A DNA stretch of 64,000 nucleotides. Origin: Nocardioides piscis. GTDB taxonomy: Bacteria > Actinomycetota > Actinomycetes > Propionibacteriales > Nocardioidaceae. The stretch is from positions 2,542,001 to 2,606,000 of the forward strand of contig NZ_CP049866.1 in assembly GCF_011300215.1 (NCBI RefSeq), read 5' to 3'. The notes beneath the pieces were generated by a model. The model did no database searches, was not told the DNA's origin, and saw only the letters and a program-made list of their open reading frames with translations. Positions within the stretch are counted from its first letter, which is position 1. Each line of letters opens with the position of its first letter. Made by a program: the position numbers and the translations under genes. This document shows, piece after piece, positions 47,214-55,679 of the stretch.

Positions 47214-47356
47214 GTCATCGCCGTGAAGGTCTCGTGGATGCACCGCGGAGCAGTGCGCGAGGCGCGGAAGCTTCGGGAGGCCAACGCGGCGGTAGGACGC
47301 ATTCCGGTCGTAGCGCAGTGCCGGACTGTCGTTGCCTCATTGATGAGTGGACGATG

Positions 47357-48223
47357 TCAACGCGCATGGCTCGAGATCGCCTTGGTCTGCTTGGGGTGCC
47401 GCAGGCCGAGGAGGCGGGCACCGATGGCGTCGTTGAGCCGCGTGGGCAGCACCGCGTTCATGGTGAGCATCGCCCGGGCCTGTGCCCCGGCGGCGTAGCG
47501 GGCACGAGGGCGGCGTGCGGTCAACGCCTGCTCGACAACCCGGGCTACGACGTCCGGCGGCGCAGTCCGGCGCTGGAGCTTCGTGACCAGCCTGCGCATC
47601 CCGCGAATGTGCTGTGCGTAGAGCTCGCGGTGTGTGGCGGACATACCCTCCTCCATGTCTGCAAGCATCGACTGGATCTCGCGCCAGGGACCAGTGTCGG
47701 TGGGGCCCGGCTCGACAACGGACACGTCGATGCCCCAGGGCCGCAGTTCGCCCCTGAGCACGTCCGCGAGTCCTTCGACCGCGAACTTCGAGGCGCAATA
47801 GGCGCCCTCCATCAGCACCGGCGCGCGGCCGCCGGTCGAGGAGATGAAGACGATCCGGCCGCTGGCGGCACGGATCTGGGGGAGCAAGGCCTGGGTGACG
47901 GCGACCTGGCCAAATAGGTTGACCTCGAACTGGCGGCGGAAGTCTGGAATGGAGACAGCCTCGACCGGGCCCAACACTCCGGTGCCAGCGTTGTTGACCA
48001 GCGCGTCCAGCCGGTCGGGGAATAGGTCTGCCATGGCGGCGATGTGCGTCTCGTTGGTGATGTCGAGCAGCACGGGTGTGATGCGGCCGTCCTGGGCGGC
48101 AAGGCGATCCCCGCTGGAGTCGTTGCGGACGCCGGCAGTGACGGCCCACCCGGCGCCGGCCAGTCGCAGCGCGATGGCTTCGCCGATGCCGCGGCCAGCT
48201 CCGGTGATGAGTACTGAGGGCAT
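47357..48223 (-). CDS. SDR-family oxidoreductase
   Basis: SDR of 288 residues: GAGRGIG cofactor loop near residue 8, NNAG, catalytic Ser in SSTGG and YCASK. The C-terminal 40 residues are an extension with basic residues (TRLNDAIGARLLGLRHPKQ), like membrane-associated SDRs. It is divergent from a broken TetR gene. The palindrome AGCGA-G-TCGCT at 48277-48287 lies between them and may be the lost regulator's operator. Confidence 0.75.
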   Translation of the reverse strand: MPSVLITGAGRGIGEAIALRLAGAGWAVTAGVRNDSSGDRLAAQDGRITPVLLDITNETHIAAMADLFPDRLDALVNNAGTGVLGPVEAVSIPDFRRQFEVNLFGQVAVTQALLPQIRAASGRIVFISSTGGRAPVLMEGAYCASKFAVEGLADVLRGELRPWGIDVSVVEPGPTDTGPWREIQSMLADMEEGMSATHRELYAQHIRGMRRLVTKLQRRTAPPDVVARVVEQALTARRPRARYAAGAQARAMLTMNAVLPTRLNDAIGARLLGLRHPKQTKAISSHAR

Positions 48224-48278
48224 GGTGTTCGCCCCTTCCGACGAGAGACTCTGCCTGCCCGTCACACTATTCCTGTAG

Positions 48279-48771
48279 CGAGTCGCTCGGTACCCAGGCT
48301 TGAAGGCCTTGACCCACCGCAGGATCGACGAGAAAGCGGGACTGCCGCCGGGCTCGACGTCCCTTTCCATCGGACGCGCGACGGGCTGCTCCGCGGCGCG
48401 GCCGCGGCCATCCTCGAGCGGGAACTCGCCGGCATGCAAGCCACGTTCGCCCCGCGATCGGCCGAGGAACTCCTCGTCGCCCTAGTAGCGCTCATGGACC
48501 GCACTACCGTGGATCAGCGGACCCTGACCAGCCCGCGGCTCGTCCTCTTCATGGAGGCCAGCCACAATCCCGCCCTGGGCGAAACCTCGGACAAGGTCGC
48601 GCCGTCTTGGAGACAGCCCAGCGGGGTGCTGTGGTGAAGCGACGAACCCATGACCGGCTCTTTGCAGGGTGGTCCGCTGCCACGGCAGCATCCGGCACCG
48701 GCCCACCTCCCATCGGAGTTCGTGCCTTGATGGGGCCCATGCGCACGGTCACGGCTAGTGCTGGCAGCTAG
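48279..48771 (+). pseudogene. TetR-family regulator remnant
   Basis: Homology starts inside the HTH (GLKALTHRRIDEKAGLPPGSTS), breaks near 48362, continues in a second frame (FHRTRDGLLRGAAAAILE...ASHNPALGET), breaks again near 48574, and continues in a third frame (GQGRAVLETAQR...) to a TAG at 48769. About 25-30 N-terminal residues, including the first HTH helix, are missing, and an in-frame stop lies just upstream. Each break could be repaired by one base in a short run, but the missing N-terminus argues for genuine decay. Confidence 0.6.
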
Positions 48772-48937
48772 TACCTGCTGAGGGCCGTGGTTGGCGATGG
48801 ACGCCGACTCCTCTCGACATCACTGCCTCGCTGCACACGGTTGCCCGGGACACCACAAGCACACTGAGGGCCCACCGGACCAAGGGACTCTGGCTCGGAG
48901 GTGGGCGATGCGGTCGTCTGGCCGGCAGCAGCCGGTC

Positions 48938-48997
48938 CACCACGACACCAGGGCCCGGCCCCGCCGTGAGGCGGGGCCGGACCCTGGTCGTGTGGTG
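48938..48997 (-). terminator. long GC-rich hairpin downstream of SBP gene
   Basis: An uninterrupted 11-bp stem, CCGGCCCCGCC with GGCGGGGCCGG around a GTGA loop (48955-48980), extends outward through ACCAGGG/CCCTGGT and further imperfect pairing. It lies 36 bases beyond the stop of the minus-strand substrate-binding gene. There is no T run, as is common in actinobacteria. Confidence 0.6.
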
Positions 48998-49032
48998 CTG
49001 ACGTGTGGTCCCCGATCAGGGACCAGCCGGTG

Positions 49033-50670
49033 TCACTCCGTCTTCGACGCGTCGTGGAAGAGCAGAATGGTCTGCGTGTTCGGGAGGATCCCGGTGACGC
49101 CGTCCTGCATCGTGACGAAGTTGCCGGCCGGGTTGATGACCAGCGCGGGGACGTCCTCGTGGAACTTCTCCTCGATGGCGGCCATCGCGTCTGCACCCTT
49201 GGCCGGGTCGTCGGCGACCGCCTGCAGCTCGCGCAGCAGGCCGTCCATCTCCTCGCTGGCATAGCCGGCGCCGTTGACGGGGGACTGGCTGAAGAGCCAG
49301 TTGCTCAGCGCCCCGTAGGGGTCCTCGTCGCCGATCGAGGTCGCACCCTGGGCCAGGTCGAAGTCGTGGTCGACATAGACCCGGCGAGTGAGGTCGGCGA
49401 TGTTGTCGATGCCGTCGACGGTGACGTCGAAGCCCACGGCCTCGAGCTGTGCCTCGAGCTGCACCGCCGCCTGCTGGGCGGTCGGGTCGGCGGACGAGAT
49501 GAAGCTGACCTTGCCGTCATAGCCATCGGCCTTGGCCTCCTCGAGGAGTGCGCGTGCCTTTTCCTGGTCGAACGCGGTCGGCTCGACTCCCGTGGACCAC
49601 GGCGACGTCTCGGCGAAGATCGACTTGCTGGGGATGCCGGCGCCGTTGGCGGCACGCTCGAGGTAGGACTCGTTGTCGAAGGCGTGCGCCATGGCCTGCC
49701 GGACCCGGATGTCCTCGCCGGGACGACCCTCCCGGGCGTTGATGGTGAACTGCGCGCCGGCACCGACGACATACATGTAGCCGTTGAGGCCGTCACGACG
49801 CGCCTTCTCGACCGCGACGGGATTGCGCACGAAGGCGGCATCGATCTCGCCGGAGGCCATCGACTCGAGCTTCGCATCGTCCGAGCCGAGCCAGACGAAG
49901 CGCAGCTTGTCGAGGTTGGGCTCCCCACCCCAGTAGTCCTGGCGTGCCGCGAGCACGAGCTCCTCGGCCGGGGCGTAGTTCTCCAGCTCGAAGGCTCCGG
50001 CGCCGATGGGCTCGAACTTCTTGGGGTCGTCGTAGGCAGCAGGGGCCATGATCATGCCGGGGCCGCCCGCCAGCATCGCCGGGAAGGTCGCCCACGGTGC
50101 AGCGACCGTGAACTCCACCGTCTGGTCGTCGACCTTCTTCATCTGGGTCTGGTTGGCCAGCATGGTCAGGGCCTGGAAGCCGTAGTTCTCCATGTAGTAG
50201 CCGAGGCTGCCCATGACGGCGTCAGCGTCGAGCGGGGTGCCGTCGGAGAAGGTCACGTCGTCGCGCAGCTTCAGGGTCCACACGGTCATGTCGTCGTTGG
50301 ACTCGATCGACTCGGCGAGGTGGGGGGTCCACTCGCTCGACTCGAAGTCGTAGCGCACCAGCACGTCATAGACGGCCGCGAGCGGGTTGCCGGCCGCGGC
50401 GCCGTTGGCATACGACTCGATCGGGTTGAGGCTGCGCGTCTCGGCGTAGTCGCCCATGGTGAGGGTGCCGCCCTTGGTCGGCTCGGCGTCGCTCTGCTCG
50501 CCGACCCAGCCCTGGCTGTAGATGTCGGAGTCGCTGAGGTCGCCGTTGCTGCCGGAGCTGCCGGCGTCGTTGCTGCTGCTCTCCGAGGAGTCGGCGCACC
50601 CGGCGAGCGCCAGAGCCCCGGCGAGGAGGAGCCCGGTGTAGCGGGCCCGCCTACTGACTGTGTTTCTCAC
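49033..50670 (-). CDS. second ABC substrate-binding lipoprotein (family 5), orphan
   Basis: Solute-binding lipoprotein of 545 residues from GTG 50670 after AAGGAG. The lipobox ALAGCADSS is clear, followed by a Ser/Asn/Gly-rich linker and the SBP_bac_5 body (DVTFSDGTPLDADAV, PIGAGAFELENY). It is a distant paralogue of the protein at 35194. No permease or ATPase lies beside it, so it may feed the importer at 36886-40931. It is divergent from the OYE-igr operon and shares its operator region. Confidence 0.85.
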   Translation of the reverse strand: MRNTVSRRARYTGLLLAGALALAGCADSSESSSNDAGSSGSNGDLSDSDIYSQGWVGEQSDAEPTKGGTLTMGDYAETRSLNPIESYANGAAAGNPLAAVYDVLVRYDFESSEWTPHLAESIESNDDMTVWTLKLRDDVTFSDGTPLDADAVMGSLGYYMENYGFQALTMLANQTQMKKVDDQTVEFTVAAPWATFPAMLAGGPGMIMAPAAYDDPKKFEPIGAGAFELENYAPAEELVLAARQDYWGGEPNLDKLRFVWLGSDDAKLESMASGEIDAAFVRNPVAVEKARRDGLNGYMYVVGAGAQFTINAREGRPGEDIRVRQAMAHAFDNESYLERAANGAGIPSKSIFAETSPWSTGVEPTAFDQEKARALLEEAKADGYDGKVSFISSADPTAQQAAVQLEAQLEAVGFDVTVDGIDNIADLTRRVYVDHDFDLAQGATSIGDEDPYGALSNWLFSQSPVNGAGYASEEMDGLLRELQAVADDPAKGADAMAAIEEKFHEDVPALVINPAGNFVTMQDGVTGILPNTQTILLFHDASKTE

Positions 50671-50784
50671 GGTGTCTCCTTGCTGTGGGGCGGTGGGCCG
50701 CCCGTCGGGGATACGCGCCCTACGCTCGAATTGGGGGTGCGCTCGCACCACAGTGGAAGGCCGCGACCGCCGGTGTGACGAGGA

Positions 50785-50799
50785 TCCCATTGAGCGGGA
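50785..50799. promoter_or_regulatory. regulon operator, first copy upstream of OYE-igr operon
   Basis: TCCCATTGAGCGGGA, a full match to the consensus. It is 46 bases from the second copy at 50831. A weaker half-matching site lies at 50744-50758, 38 bases from TATCCC on the strand of the substrate-binding gene. Confidence 0.55.
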
Positions 50800-50830
50800 C
50801 GACACCTCGGTGGCGGCAGGCCGGGGCTCC

Positions 50831-50845
50831 TCCCGGCCAGCGGGA
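50831..50845. promoter_or_regulatory. regulon operator, second copy upstream of OYE-igr operon
   Basis: TCCCGGCCAGCGGGA with perfect TCCCG/CGGGA arms. The centre is exactly 38 bases before TACGTT (50876-50881), which lies six bases before the GTG of the OYE gene. Confidence 0.55.
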
Positions 50846-50887
50846 CGAGCCGGAACGTCGACCCGGTCTCGCTCCTACGTTGACGAC

Positions 50888-52128
50888 GTGACCGCCATCA
50901 GCACCGACAAGCCCGCCGTCCCCGACGTCCTGGCGCCGGCCCAGCTGGGCCCGCTGCGCCTGCGAAACCGCGTGATCAAGGCGGCGACGTACGAGGGCCT
51001 CAGCCACCGGAGCCGGGTCACGCGCGACCTCGTCGACTTCCACGTCGGCTATGCCAAGGGCGGCGTCGGCATGACCACCGTCGCCTACTGCGCGGTCGCC
51101 CCCGAGGGCCGGACCGACCGGCACCAGCTCCAGTGGACCGACGAGGCGATGCCCGGGCTGCGGCACCTGACCGACGCAGTGCACGCCGAGGGAGCTGCCG
51201 TGTCCGCCCAGCTCGGCCACGCCGGGCCGGTCGCCAACCCCAAGGCCAACGGCTTCCCGGCGCTGGCCCCAGCAAGCACTTCCACCGGACCTCGATGAGC
51301 TTCGCCCAGGCGTGCACCACCGACGACATCCAGCGGATCGCGCAGGCCCACGGCGAAGCCGCGAAGCGAGCGATCGAGGCCGGCTTCGACGCCGTCGAGG
51401 TCCACCTCGGGCACAACTACCTGGCCAGCTCGTTCCTGAGCCCGCGCATCAACCACCGCACGGACGCCTATGGCGGCAGCCTCGAGAACCGCGCGCGGTT
51501 CTCGCGGGAGATCCTGCGCGCGGTGCGTGACGCGGTCGGCGACCGGATCGCGATCATCGCCAAGATGAACATGGACGACGGCGTGCCCGGCGGGTTCTGG
51601 CTGGACGAGGCGATCCCCGTGACCCAGTGGCTGGAGGCGGACGGCACGCTCGACGCGCTGGAGATGACGGCCGGCAGCTCCCTGCTGAACCCGATGTATC
51701 TCTTCAAGGGCGACGCCCCGCTCGAGGAGTTCGCGGCCGTGATGCCCCAGCCGATCAAGCTCGGCGTCAAGCTGGTGGGCAAGCGCCTCCTGCACAGCTA
51801 TCCCTACCGCGACGGCTACCTGCTCGAGGACACGCGGCAGATCCGGGCAGCGGTGAAGCTGCCGATGATCCTGCTCGGCGGCATCACCGACCGGCCGATG
51901 ATGGACACCGCGATGGCCGAGGGCTTCGAGTTCGTCGCGATGGCGCGGGCCCTGCTCCGCGAGCCCGACCTGGTCAACCGCATCGCCGCCGACGCGTCCA
52001 CCCCCTCGCTGTGCAACCACTGCAACAAGTGCATGCCGACCAACTTCACCGGCACCCGGTGCGTCCTGGTCGACCGCACCAGCACGCGTCAAGCGACGTG
52101 GGGGAAGCCGGAGGGGTACGTCGGCTGA
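50888..52128 (+). CDS. NADH:flavin oxidoreductase / old yellow enzyme family (one-base frameshift)
   Basis: FMN TIM-barrel reductase. The N-terminal frame runs to GFPALAP and the rest continues as SKHFHRTSMSFAQACTTDDIQRI in the next frame. The break is at the C run 51267-51270. A fifth C gives one 414-codon frame (1242 bases). VHLGHNYLASSFLSPRINHRTDAYGGSLENR is the active-site block. A C-terminal CNHCNKC plus a later Cys may bind a metal cluster. The protein lacks the extra FAD domain of BaiCD/BaiH-type enzymes. A steroid ene-reductase role is inferred from its place at the head of the igr operon. Confidence 0.75.
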
Positions 52129-53288
52129 TGGACCTGCGTGAGACACCCGCGCAGGGCGCACTGCGCGCCGAGCTCCGGGACTACTTCGCCGCACTGCTGC
52201 CACCGGACGAGCGTCGGGAGGTGGGGGAGGCGGGCGCCGGCGGCCCGCGGTTCCGCGAGGTCGTGCGGATGCTCGGACGCGACGGCTGGCTGGGCGTCGG
52301 GTGGCCGAGCGAGTACGGCGGTCGCGGCCTGGGCGCCGAGGAGCAGTTCGTCTTCTACGACGAGATCCAACGGGCGGGGGTGCCGTTCCCCCTCGTCACC
52401 ATCAACACGGTCGGTCCGGCGCTGATGGAGTTCGGCACCGAGGAGCAGAAGGCGGCATACCTGCCCGGCATGCTGACCGGCGACATCGTGTTCGCCATCG
52501 GCTACACCGAGCCCGAAGCCGGCACCGACCTCGCGTCGCTGCGCACCCGCGCAGTGCGTGACGGCGACGACTTCGTGATCGACGGCAGCAAGATCTTCAC
52601 CACCGGCGGCAACACCGCCGACTACGTGTGGCTCGCCTGCCGCACGGACCCCGAGGCTCCCAAGCACAAGGGCATCTCGATCCTGGTGGTGCCGTGCGAC
52701 GACCCCGGCTACACGTGGAGCCCGATCAGGACGGTCGGCGGCATGAGCATCACCGCGACCTACTACTCGGGCATCCGGGTCCCTGCCAGCCAGGTCGTCG
52801 GCGAGGTGGACGGCGGCTGGCGACTGATCACGGCCCAGCTCAACCACGAGCGCGTCGCGCTCGCCGCTCTCGGTGGGCGGATGATCCAGCTCTGGGAGGA
52901 CACCGTCGCCTGGAGTCGTGAGACAGGGGTCGTCGAGCAGCCGTGGGTCCGTCGTGAGCTGGCCCGGACCCATGCGCGCCTCGAGGCGATGCGACTCATG
53001 AACCACCGGCTCACGGCCCAGGTCGCGGACGGCAACCTGCGCGGTGAGACGGCCGGCGCCGCGAAGGTCTATGGCACCGAGACCCACATCGACCTCCAGC
53101 GTTCGCTGTCGTTCGTGCTCGGCGCCGGCGGCCGCGTTCGGGCAGGCTCGCCACGGGCAGCGCTGCACGGCCAGGTCGAACAGCTGTCCCGCCAGGGCAT
53201 CGTCAACACCTTCGGGGGCGGCGTCAACGAGGTCCTGCGCGACATGGTGGCCACCGGCGCCCTCGGGCTGCCCCGCGGTGCGAGGTGA
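52128..53288 (+). CDS. fadE29: acyl-CoA dehydrogenase, FadE29/ChsE2-like
   Basis: One half of the heteromeric steroid acyl-CoA dehydrogenase that oxidises the three-carbon side chain. It has 386 residues (mycobacterial FadE29 is about 387). The FAD/substrate blocks GYTEPEAGTDLASLRTRA and IFTTGGNTADYVW are clear. ATG overlaps the OYE stop. The partner subunit (FadE28-like) is at 54190, with ChsH2 placed between them, unlike the adjacent fadE28-fadE29 order in Mycobacterium tuberculosis. Confidence 0.85.
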   Translation: MDLRETPAQGALRAELRDYFAALLPPDERREVGEAGAGGPRFREVVRMLGRDGWLGVGWPSEYGGRGLGAEEQFVFYDEIQRAGVPFPLVTINTVGPALMEFGTEEQKAAYLPGMLTGDIVFAIGYTEPEAGTDLASLRTRAVRDGDDFVIDGSKIFTTGGNTADYVWLACRTDPEAPKHKGISILVVPCDDPGYTWSPIRTVGGMSITATYYSGIRVPASQVVGEVDGGWRLITAQLNHERVALAALGGRMIQLWEDTVAWSRETGVVEQPWVRRELARTHARLEAMRLMNHRLTAQVADGNLRGETAGAAKVYGTETHIDLQRSLSFVLGAGGRVRAGSPRAALHGQVEQLSRQGIVNTFGGGVNEVLRDMVATGALGLPRGAR

Positions 53289-54190
53289 GCATGTCGTCGT
53301 ACGACGCGAGGTTGGCCGCCTTCGTCGGCCGGACCCTCCAGGAGCCCACGCCGGCGCAGGACCCGGTCAACGAACCGATGATCCGCCACTGGCGCGAGGC
53401 GATGGGCGACACCGGACCGACCGACGTCGCACCGGCCACCATGGTCCAGGCCTGGACGATGCGCGGCTATGAGAAGACCGTGCGACCAGGGCCAGCGGCC
53501 GGCCCCTTCGACGACCTGGTGGCCCTGCTCGCCGAGGGCGGCTACACCTCGGTCGTCGCCACCGACTCCGACCTGGAGCTCCTGCGAGACCTGGTGCCGG
53601 GTGACCACGTCAGCGTGGAGGAGGTGGTCGAGTCGATCTCGCCGGAGAAGCAGACAGGGCTGGGTGCGGGACGGTTCGTGACCACCTGCAAGACCTATCG
53701 CGTTGTCGGCGGAGAGGTGGTCGCCACCCAACGGTGGCGGACGCTGCGCTTCAGGCCGGCCCCTGCCGCGGAGCCGCGGCCACTGCGGCCGCGACCGGCG
53801 GTCAACCGCGACAACCAGTTCTGGTTCGACGCCGCGCTGGCACACCGGCTCGTGGTGCAGCGCTGCGCAGGTTGCAGCACGCTTCGCCATCCGCCGGGTC
53901 CACAGTGCCCGGACTGCCAGTCGTTCGACTGGGACGTGGTCGAGGCGAGCGGTCGCGGCACCCTCCACTCGTGGGTGGTGGCGCACCACCCGAGGGACCC
54001 TGCCTTCGACTACCCGTTGCTCGTGGCGCTGGTGGAGCTCGAGGAGGGGACCCGCCTGATCACCAACCTGACCGGCGTCACGGCCGATGAGCTGGAGATC
54101 GGGATGCCCCTGGTCGTGGAGTGGCTCGATGCCGACCCTGATCTCAGCCTCCCACTCTTCACCCCCGCACCCACCTCCCAGGAGGACTGA
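53285..54190 (+). CDS. chsH2: steroid enoyl-CoA hydratase subunit ChsH2 (MaoC + DUF35)
   Basis: A 301-residue two-domain protein: N-terminal hot-dog (MaoC-like) and C-terminal DUF35 with a zinc ribbon, CAGCSTLRHPPGPQCPDC, followed by an OB fold. This is the ChsH2 architecture (about 311 residues in M. tuberculosis). It pairs with ChsH1 for hydration of the C17-C20 double bond, and its DUF35 part docks Ltp2. GTG 53285 overlaps the fadE29 stop; ATG 53291 is an alternative start. Confidence 0.88.
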   Translation: MSMSSYDARLAAFVGRTLQEPTPAQDPVNEPMIRHWREAMGDTGPTDVAPATMVQAWTMRGYEKTVRPGPAAGPFDDLVALLAEGGYTSVVATDSDLELLRDLVPGDHVSVEEVVESISPEKQTGLGAGRFVTTCKTYRVVGGEVVATQRWRTLRFRPAPAAEPRPLRPRPAVNRDNQFWFDAALAHRLVVQRCAGCSTLRHPPGPQCPDCQSFDWDVVEASGRGTLHSWVVAHHPRDPAFDYPLLVALVELEEGTRLITNLTGVTADELEIGMPLVVEWLDADPDLSLPLFTPAPTSQED

Positions 54191-55248
54191 TGGACTTCAC
54201 GCTGTCCGAGGACCTGGTCGAGCTGCAGGCCCTGGCCGCCACGCTCTTCACCGACCTCGGCGAGGGGGACGGACTGTGGACCGAGCTCGGTCGGACAGGT
54301 CTGCTCGGGCTCGTCGTCCCCGACGAGCACGGTGGTGCCGGTCTCGGCCTGGACGCGGTCTGCGTGGTGCTCGAGGAGCAGGGGCGTCGCGTCGCCCCCG
54401 CCCCGATCTGGCCCCACCTGGTGGCGACGCTGACCTTGGTCCGGTATGGCGCCGAGCACCTCCTGGCGGGGGCCGCGGACGGGTCCAGCCGGCTGAGTGT
54501 GGCGCTGGAGGAGTACGACGGCGCCGAACCCGCCTCACCGCGGTGCCTCGCTCGCCCGACCGGGTCCGACGACCCGCTCTCGGGCTGGGAGCTCACCGGG
54601 CTCAAGGCGGTCGTGCCTGATCCGTTCGGCGCCGACCACGTCCTCGTCAGCGCGACCGCCCCCGACGGACCCGGTGTCTTCCTGGTCCCGAGTGCGGGCC
54701 TCGCCTGGCAGCCGACAGGCACCACTGACCTCGCCGCCGCAGGCGAGCTGGTGCTCGACGCGACGCCGGCGCAGCGGCTCGGTGGCCCGGAGGCGTTGAC
54801 CGACGTGCTGCGATGGGCGCGCCTGGCGCTGGCCGCCGTGCAGGTCGGAGTGGCCGAGGGTGCGCTGCGACTCGCTGCCTCATACGCCACCGGGCGCCAC
54901 CAGTTCGGACGGCCGATCGGGTCCTTCCAGGCTGTCCAGCACCAGCTCGCGGACTGCTGGATCGACGTCGAAGCGATGCGTCTGACCCTGTGGCAGGCGC
55001 TGACCTGTGACGCCGACGGCCGGGACGCCGAGCGGGCCGCCCTCGTGGCTGGCTGGTGGTGCGGGCAGGGAGGTCTCGACGTCGTGCACCGCGTGCAGCA
55101 CGTCCATGGGGGGATCGGCGTCGATCTCGACTACCCGGTCCACCGCCACTTCCTGTGGGGCAAGCAGATCGCCTCGACGCTCGGTGGTCCGGAGGCCGCG
55201 CTGCAACACCTGGGCTCGCTCGTGGCGGCTGGCGAGGCCGGGTCATGA
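54190..55248 (+). CDS. fadE28: acyl-CoA dehydrogenase, FadE28/ChsE1-like
   Basis: Second subunit, 352 residues, with a degenerate middle domain and the C-terminal blocks RHQFGRPIGSFQAVQHQLADCWIDVEAMR and HVHGGIGVDLDYPVHRHFLWGK. It would form an alpha2beta2 enzyme with the FadE29-like protein that makes the 17(20)-ene of the pregnane-carboxyl-CoA. ATG overlaps the chsH2 stop by one base. Confidence 0.85.
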   Translation: MDFTLSEDLVELQALAATLFTDLGEGDGLWTELGRTGLLGLVVPDEHGGAGLGLDAVCVVLEEQGRRVAPAPIWPHLVATLTLVRYGAEHLLAGAADGSSRLSVALEEYDGAEPASPRCLARPTGSDDPLSGWELTGLKAVVPDPFGADHVLVSATAPDGPGVFLVPSAGLAWQPTGTTDLAAAGELVLDATPAQRLGGPEALTDVLRWARLALAAVQVGVAEGALRLAASYATGRHQFGRPIGSFQAVQHQLADCWIDVEAMRLTLWQALTCDADGRDAERAALVAGWWCGQGGLDVVHRVQHVHGGIGVDLDYPVHRHFLWGKQIASTLGGPEAALQHLGSLVAAGEAGS

Positions 55249-55679
55249 CGGGGCTCGACGACCTCGTCGTGGTCCCGCAGGTCGGCACCACCCTGCCGAC
55301 GCTCGAGATCGAGCTGACCCGCACCCTGATCGTGGCGACCGCGATCGCGAGCAGGGACTACCAGGACGTCCACCACGACCCCGCCCTGGCCCTGCAGCGG
55401 GGCTCCCGGGACATCTTCATGAACATCCTGACGAGCAACGCCCTGGTCGAGAGGTTCGTCCGGCGTGGGCTCGGCGGCGACGTCCGCATCCGCCGGGTCA
55501 AGGTCCGGCTGGGCGCGCCGAACCATCCCGGCGACACGATGACGATCACCGGGACGGTGACCGCCGTGGACGAGGGAACCGTCACCGTCGAGGTGCGCGG
55601 CGACAACTCCCTGGGCACCCACGTGAGCGGCCTGGTCGTGGTCGAGCCCACCCGCCGCGACGAGGGGAGCGCGGCGTGA
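55245..55679 (+). CDS. chsH1: steroid enoyl-CoA hydratase subunit ChsH1 (MaoC-like)
   Basis: Single hot-dog protein of 144 residues. SRDYQDVHHDPALA (about 36-49) holds the catalytic Asp and His of the MaoC family, as in ChsH1. With ChsH2 it forms the hydratase producing the 17-hydroxy-CoA ester. ATGA overlaps on both sides couple it to fadE28 and ltp2. Confidence 0.88.
   Translation: MTGLDDLVVVPQVGTTLPTLEIELTRTLIVATAIASRDYQDVHHDPALALQRGSRDIFMNILTSNALVERFVRRGLGGDVRIRRVKVRLGAPNHPGDTMTITGTVTAVDEGTVTVEVRGDNSLGTHVSGLVVVEPTRRDEGSAA

Noticed and set aside
47210..47917. Plus-strand frame opposite the SDR at 47357
   Set aside because: It is antisense to a complete SDR with intact catalytic motifs.
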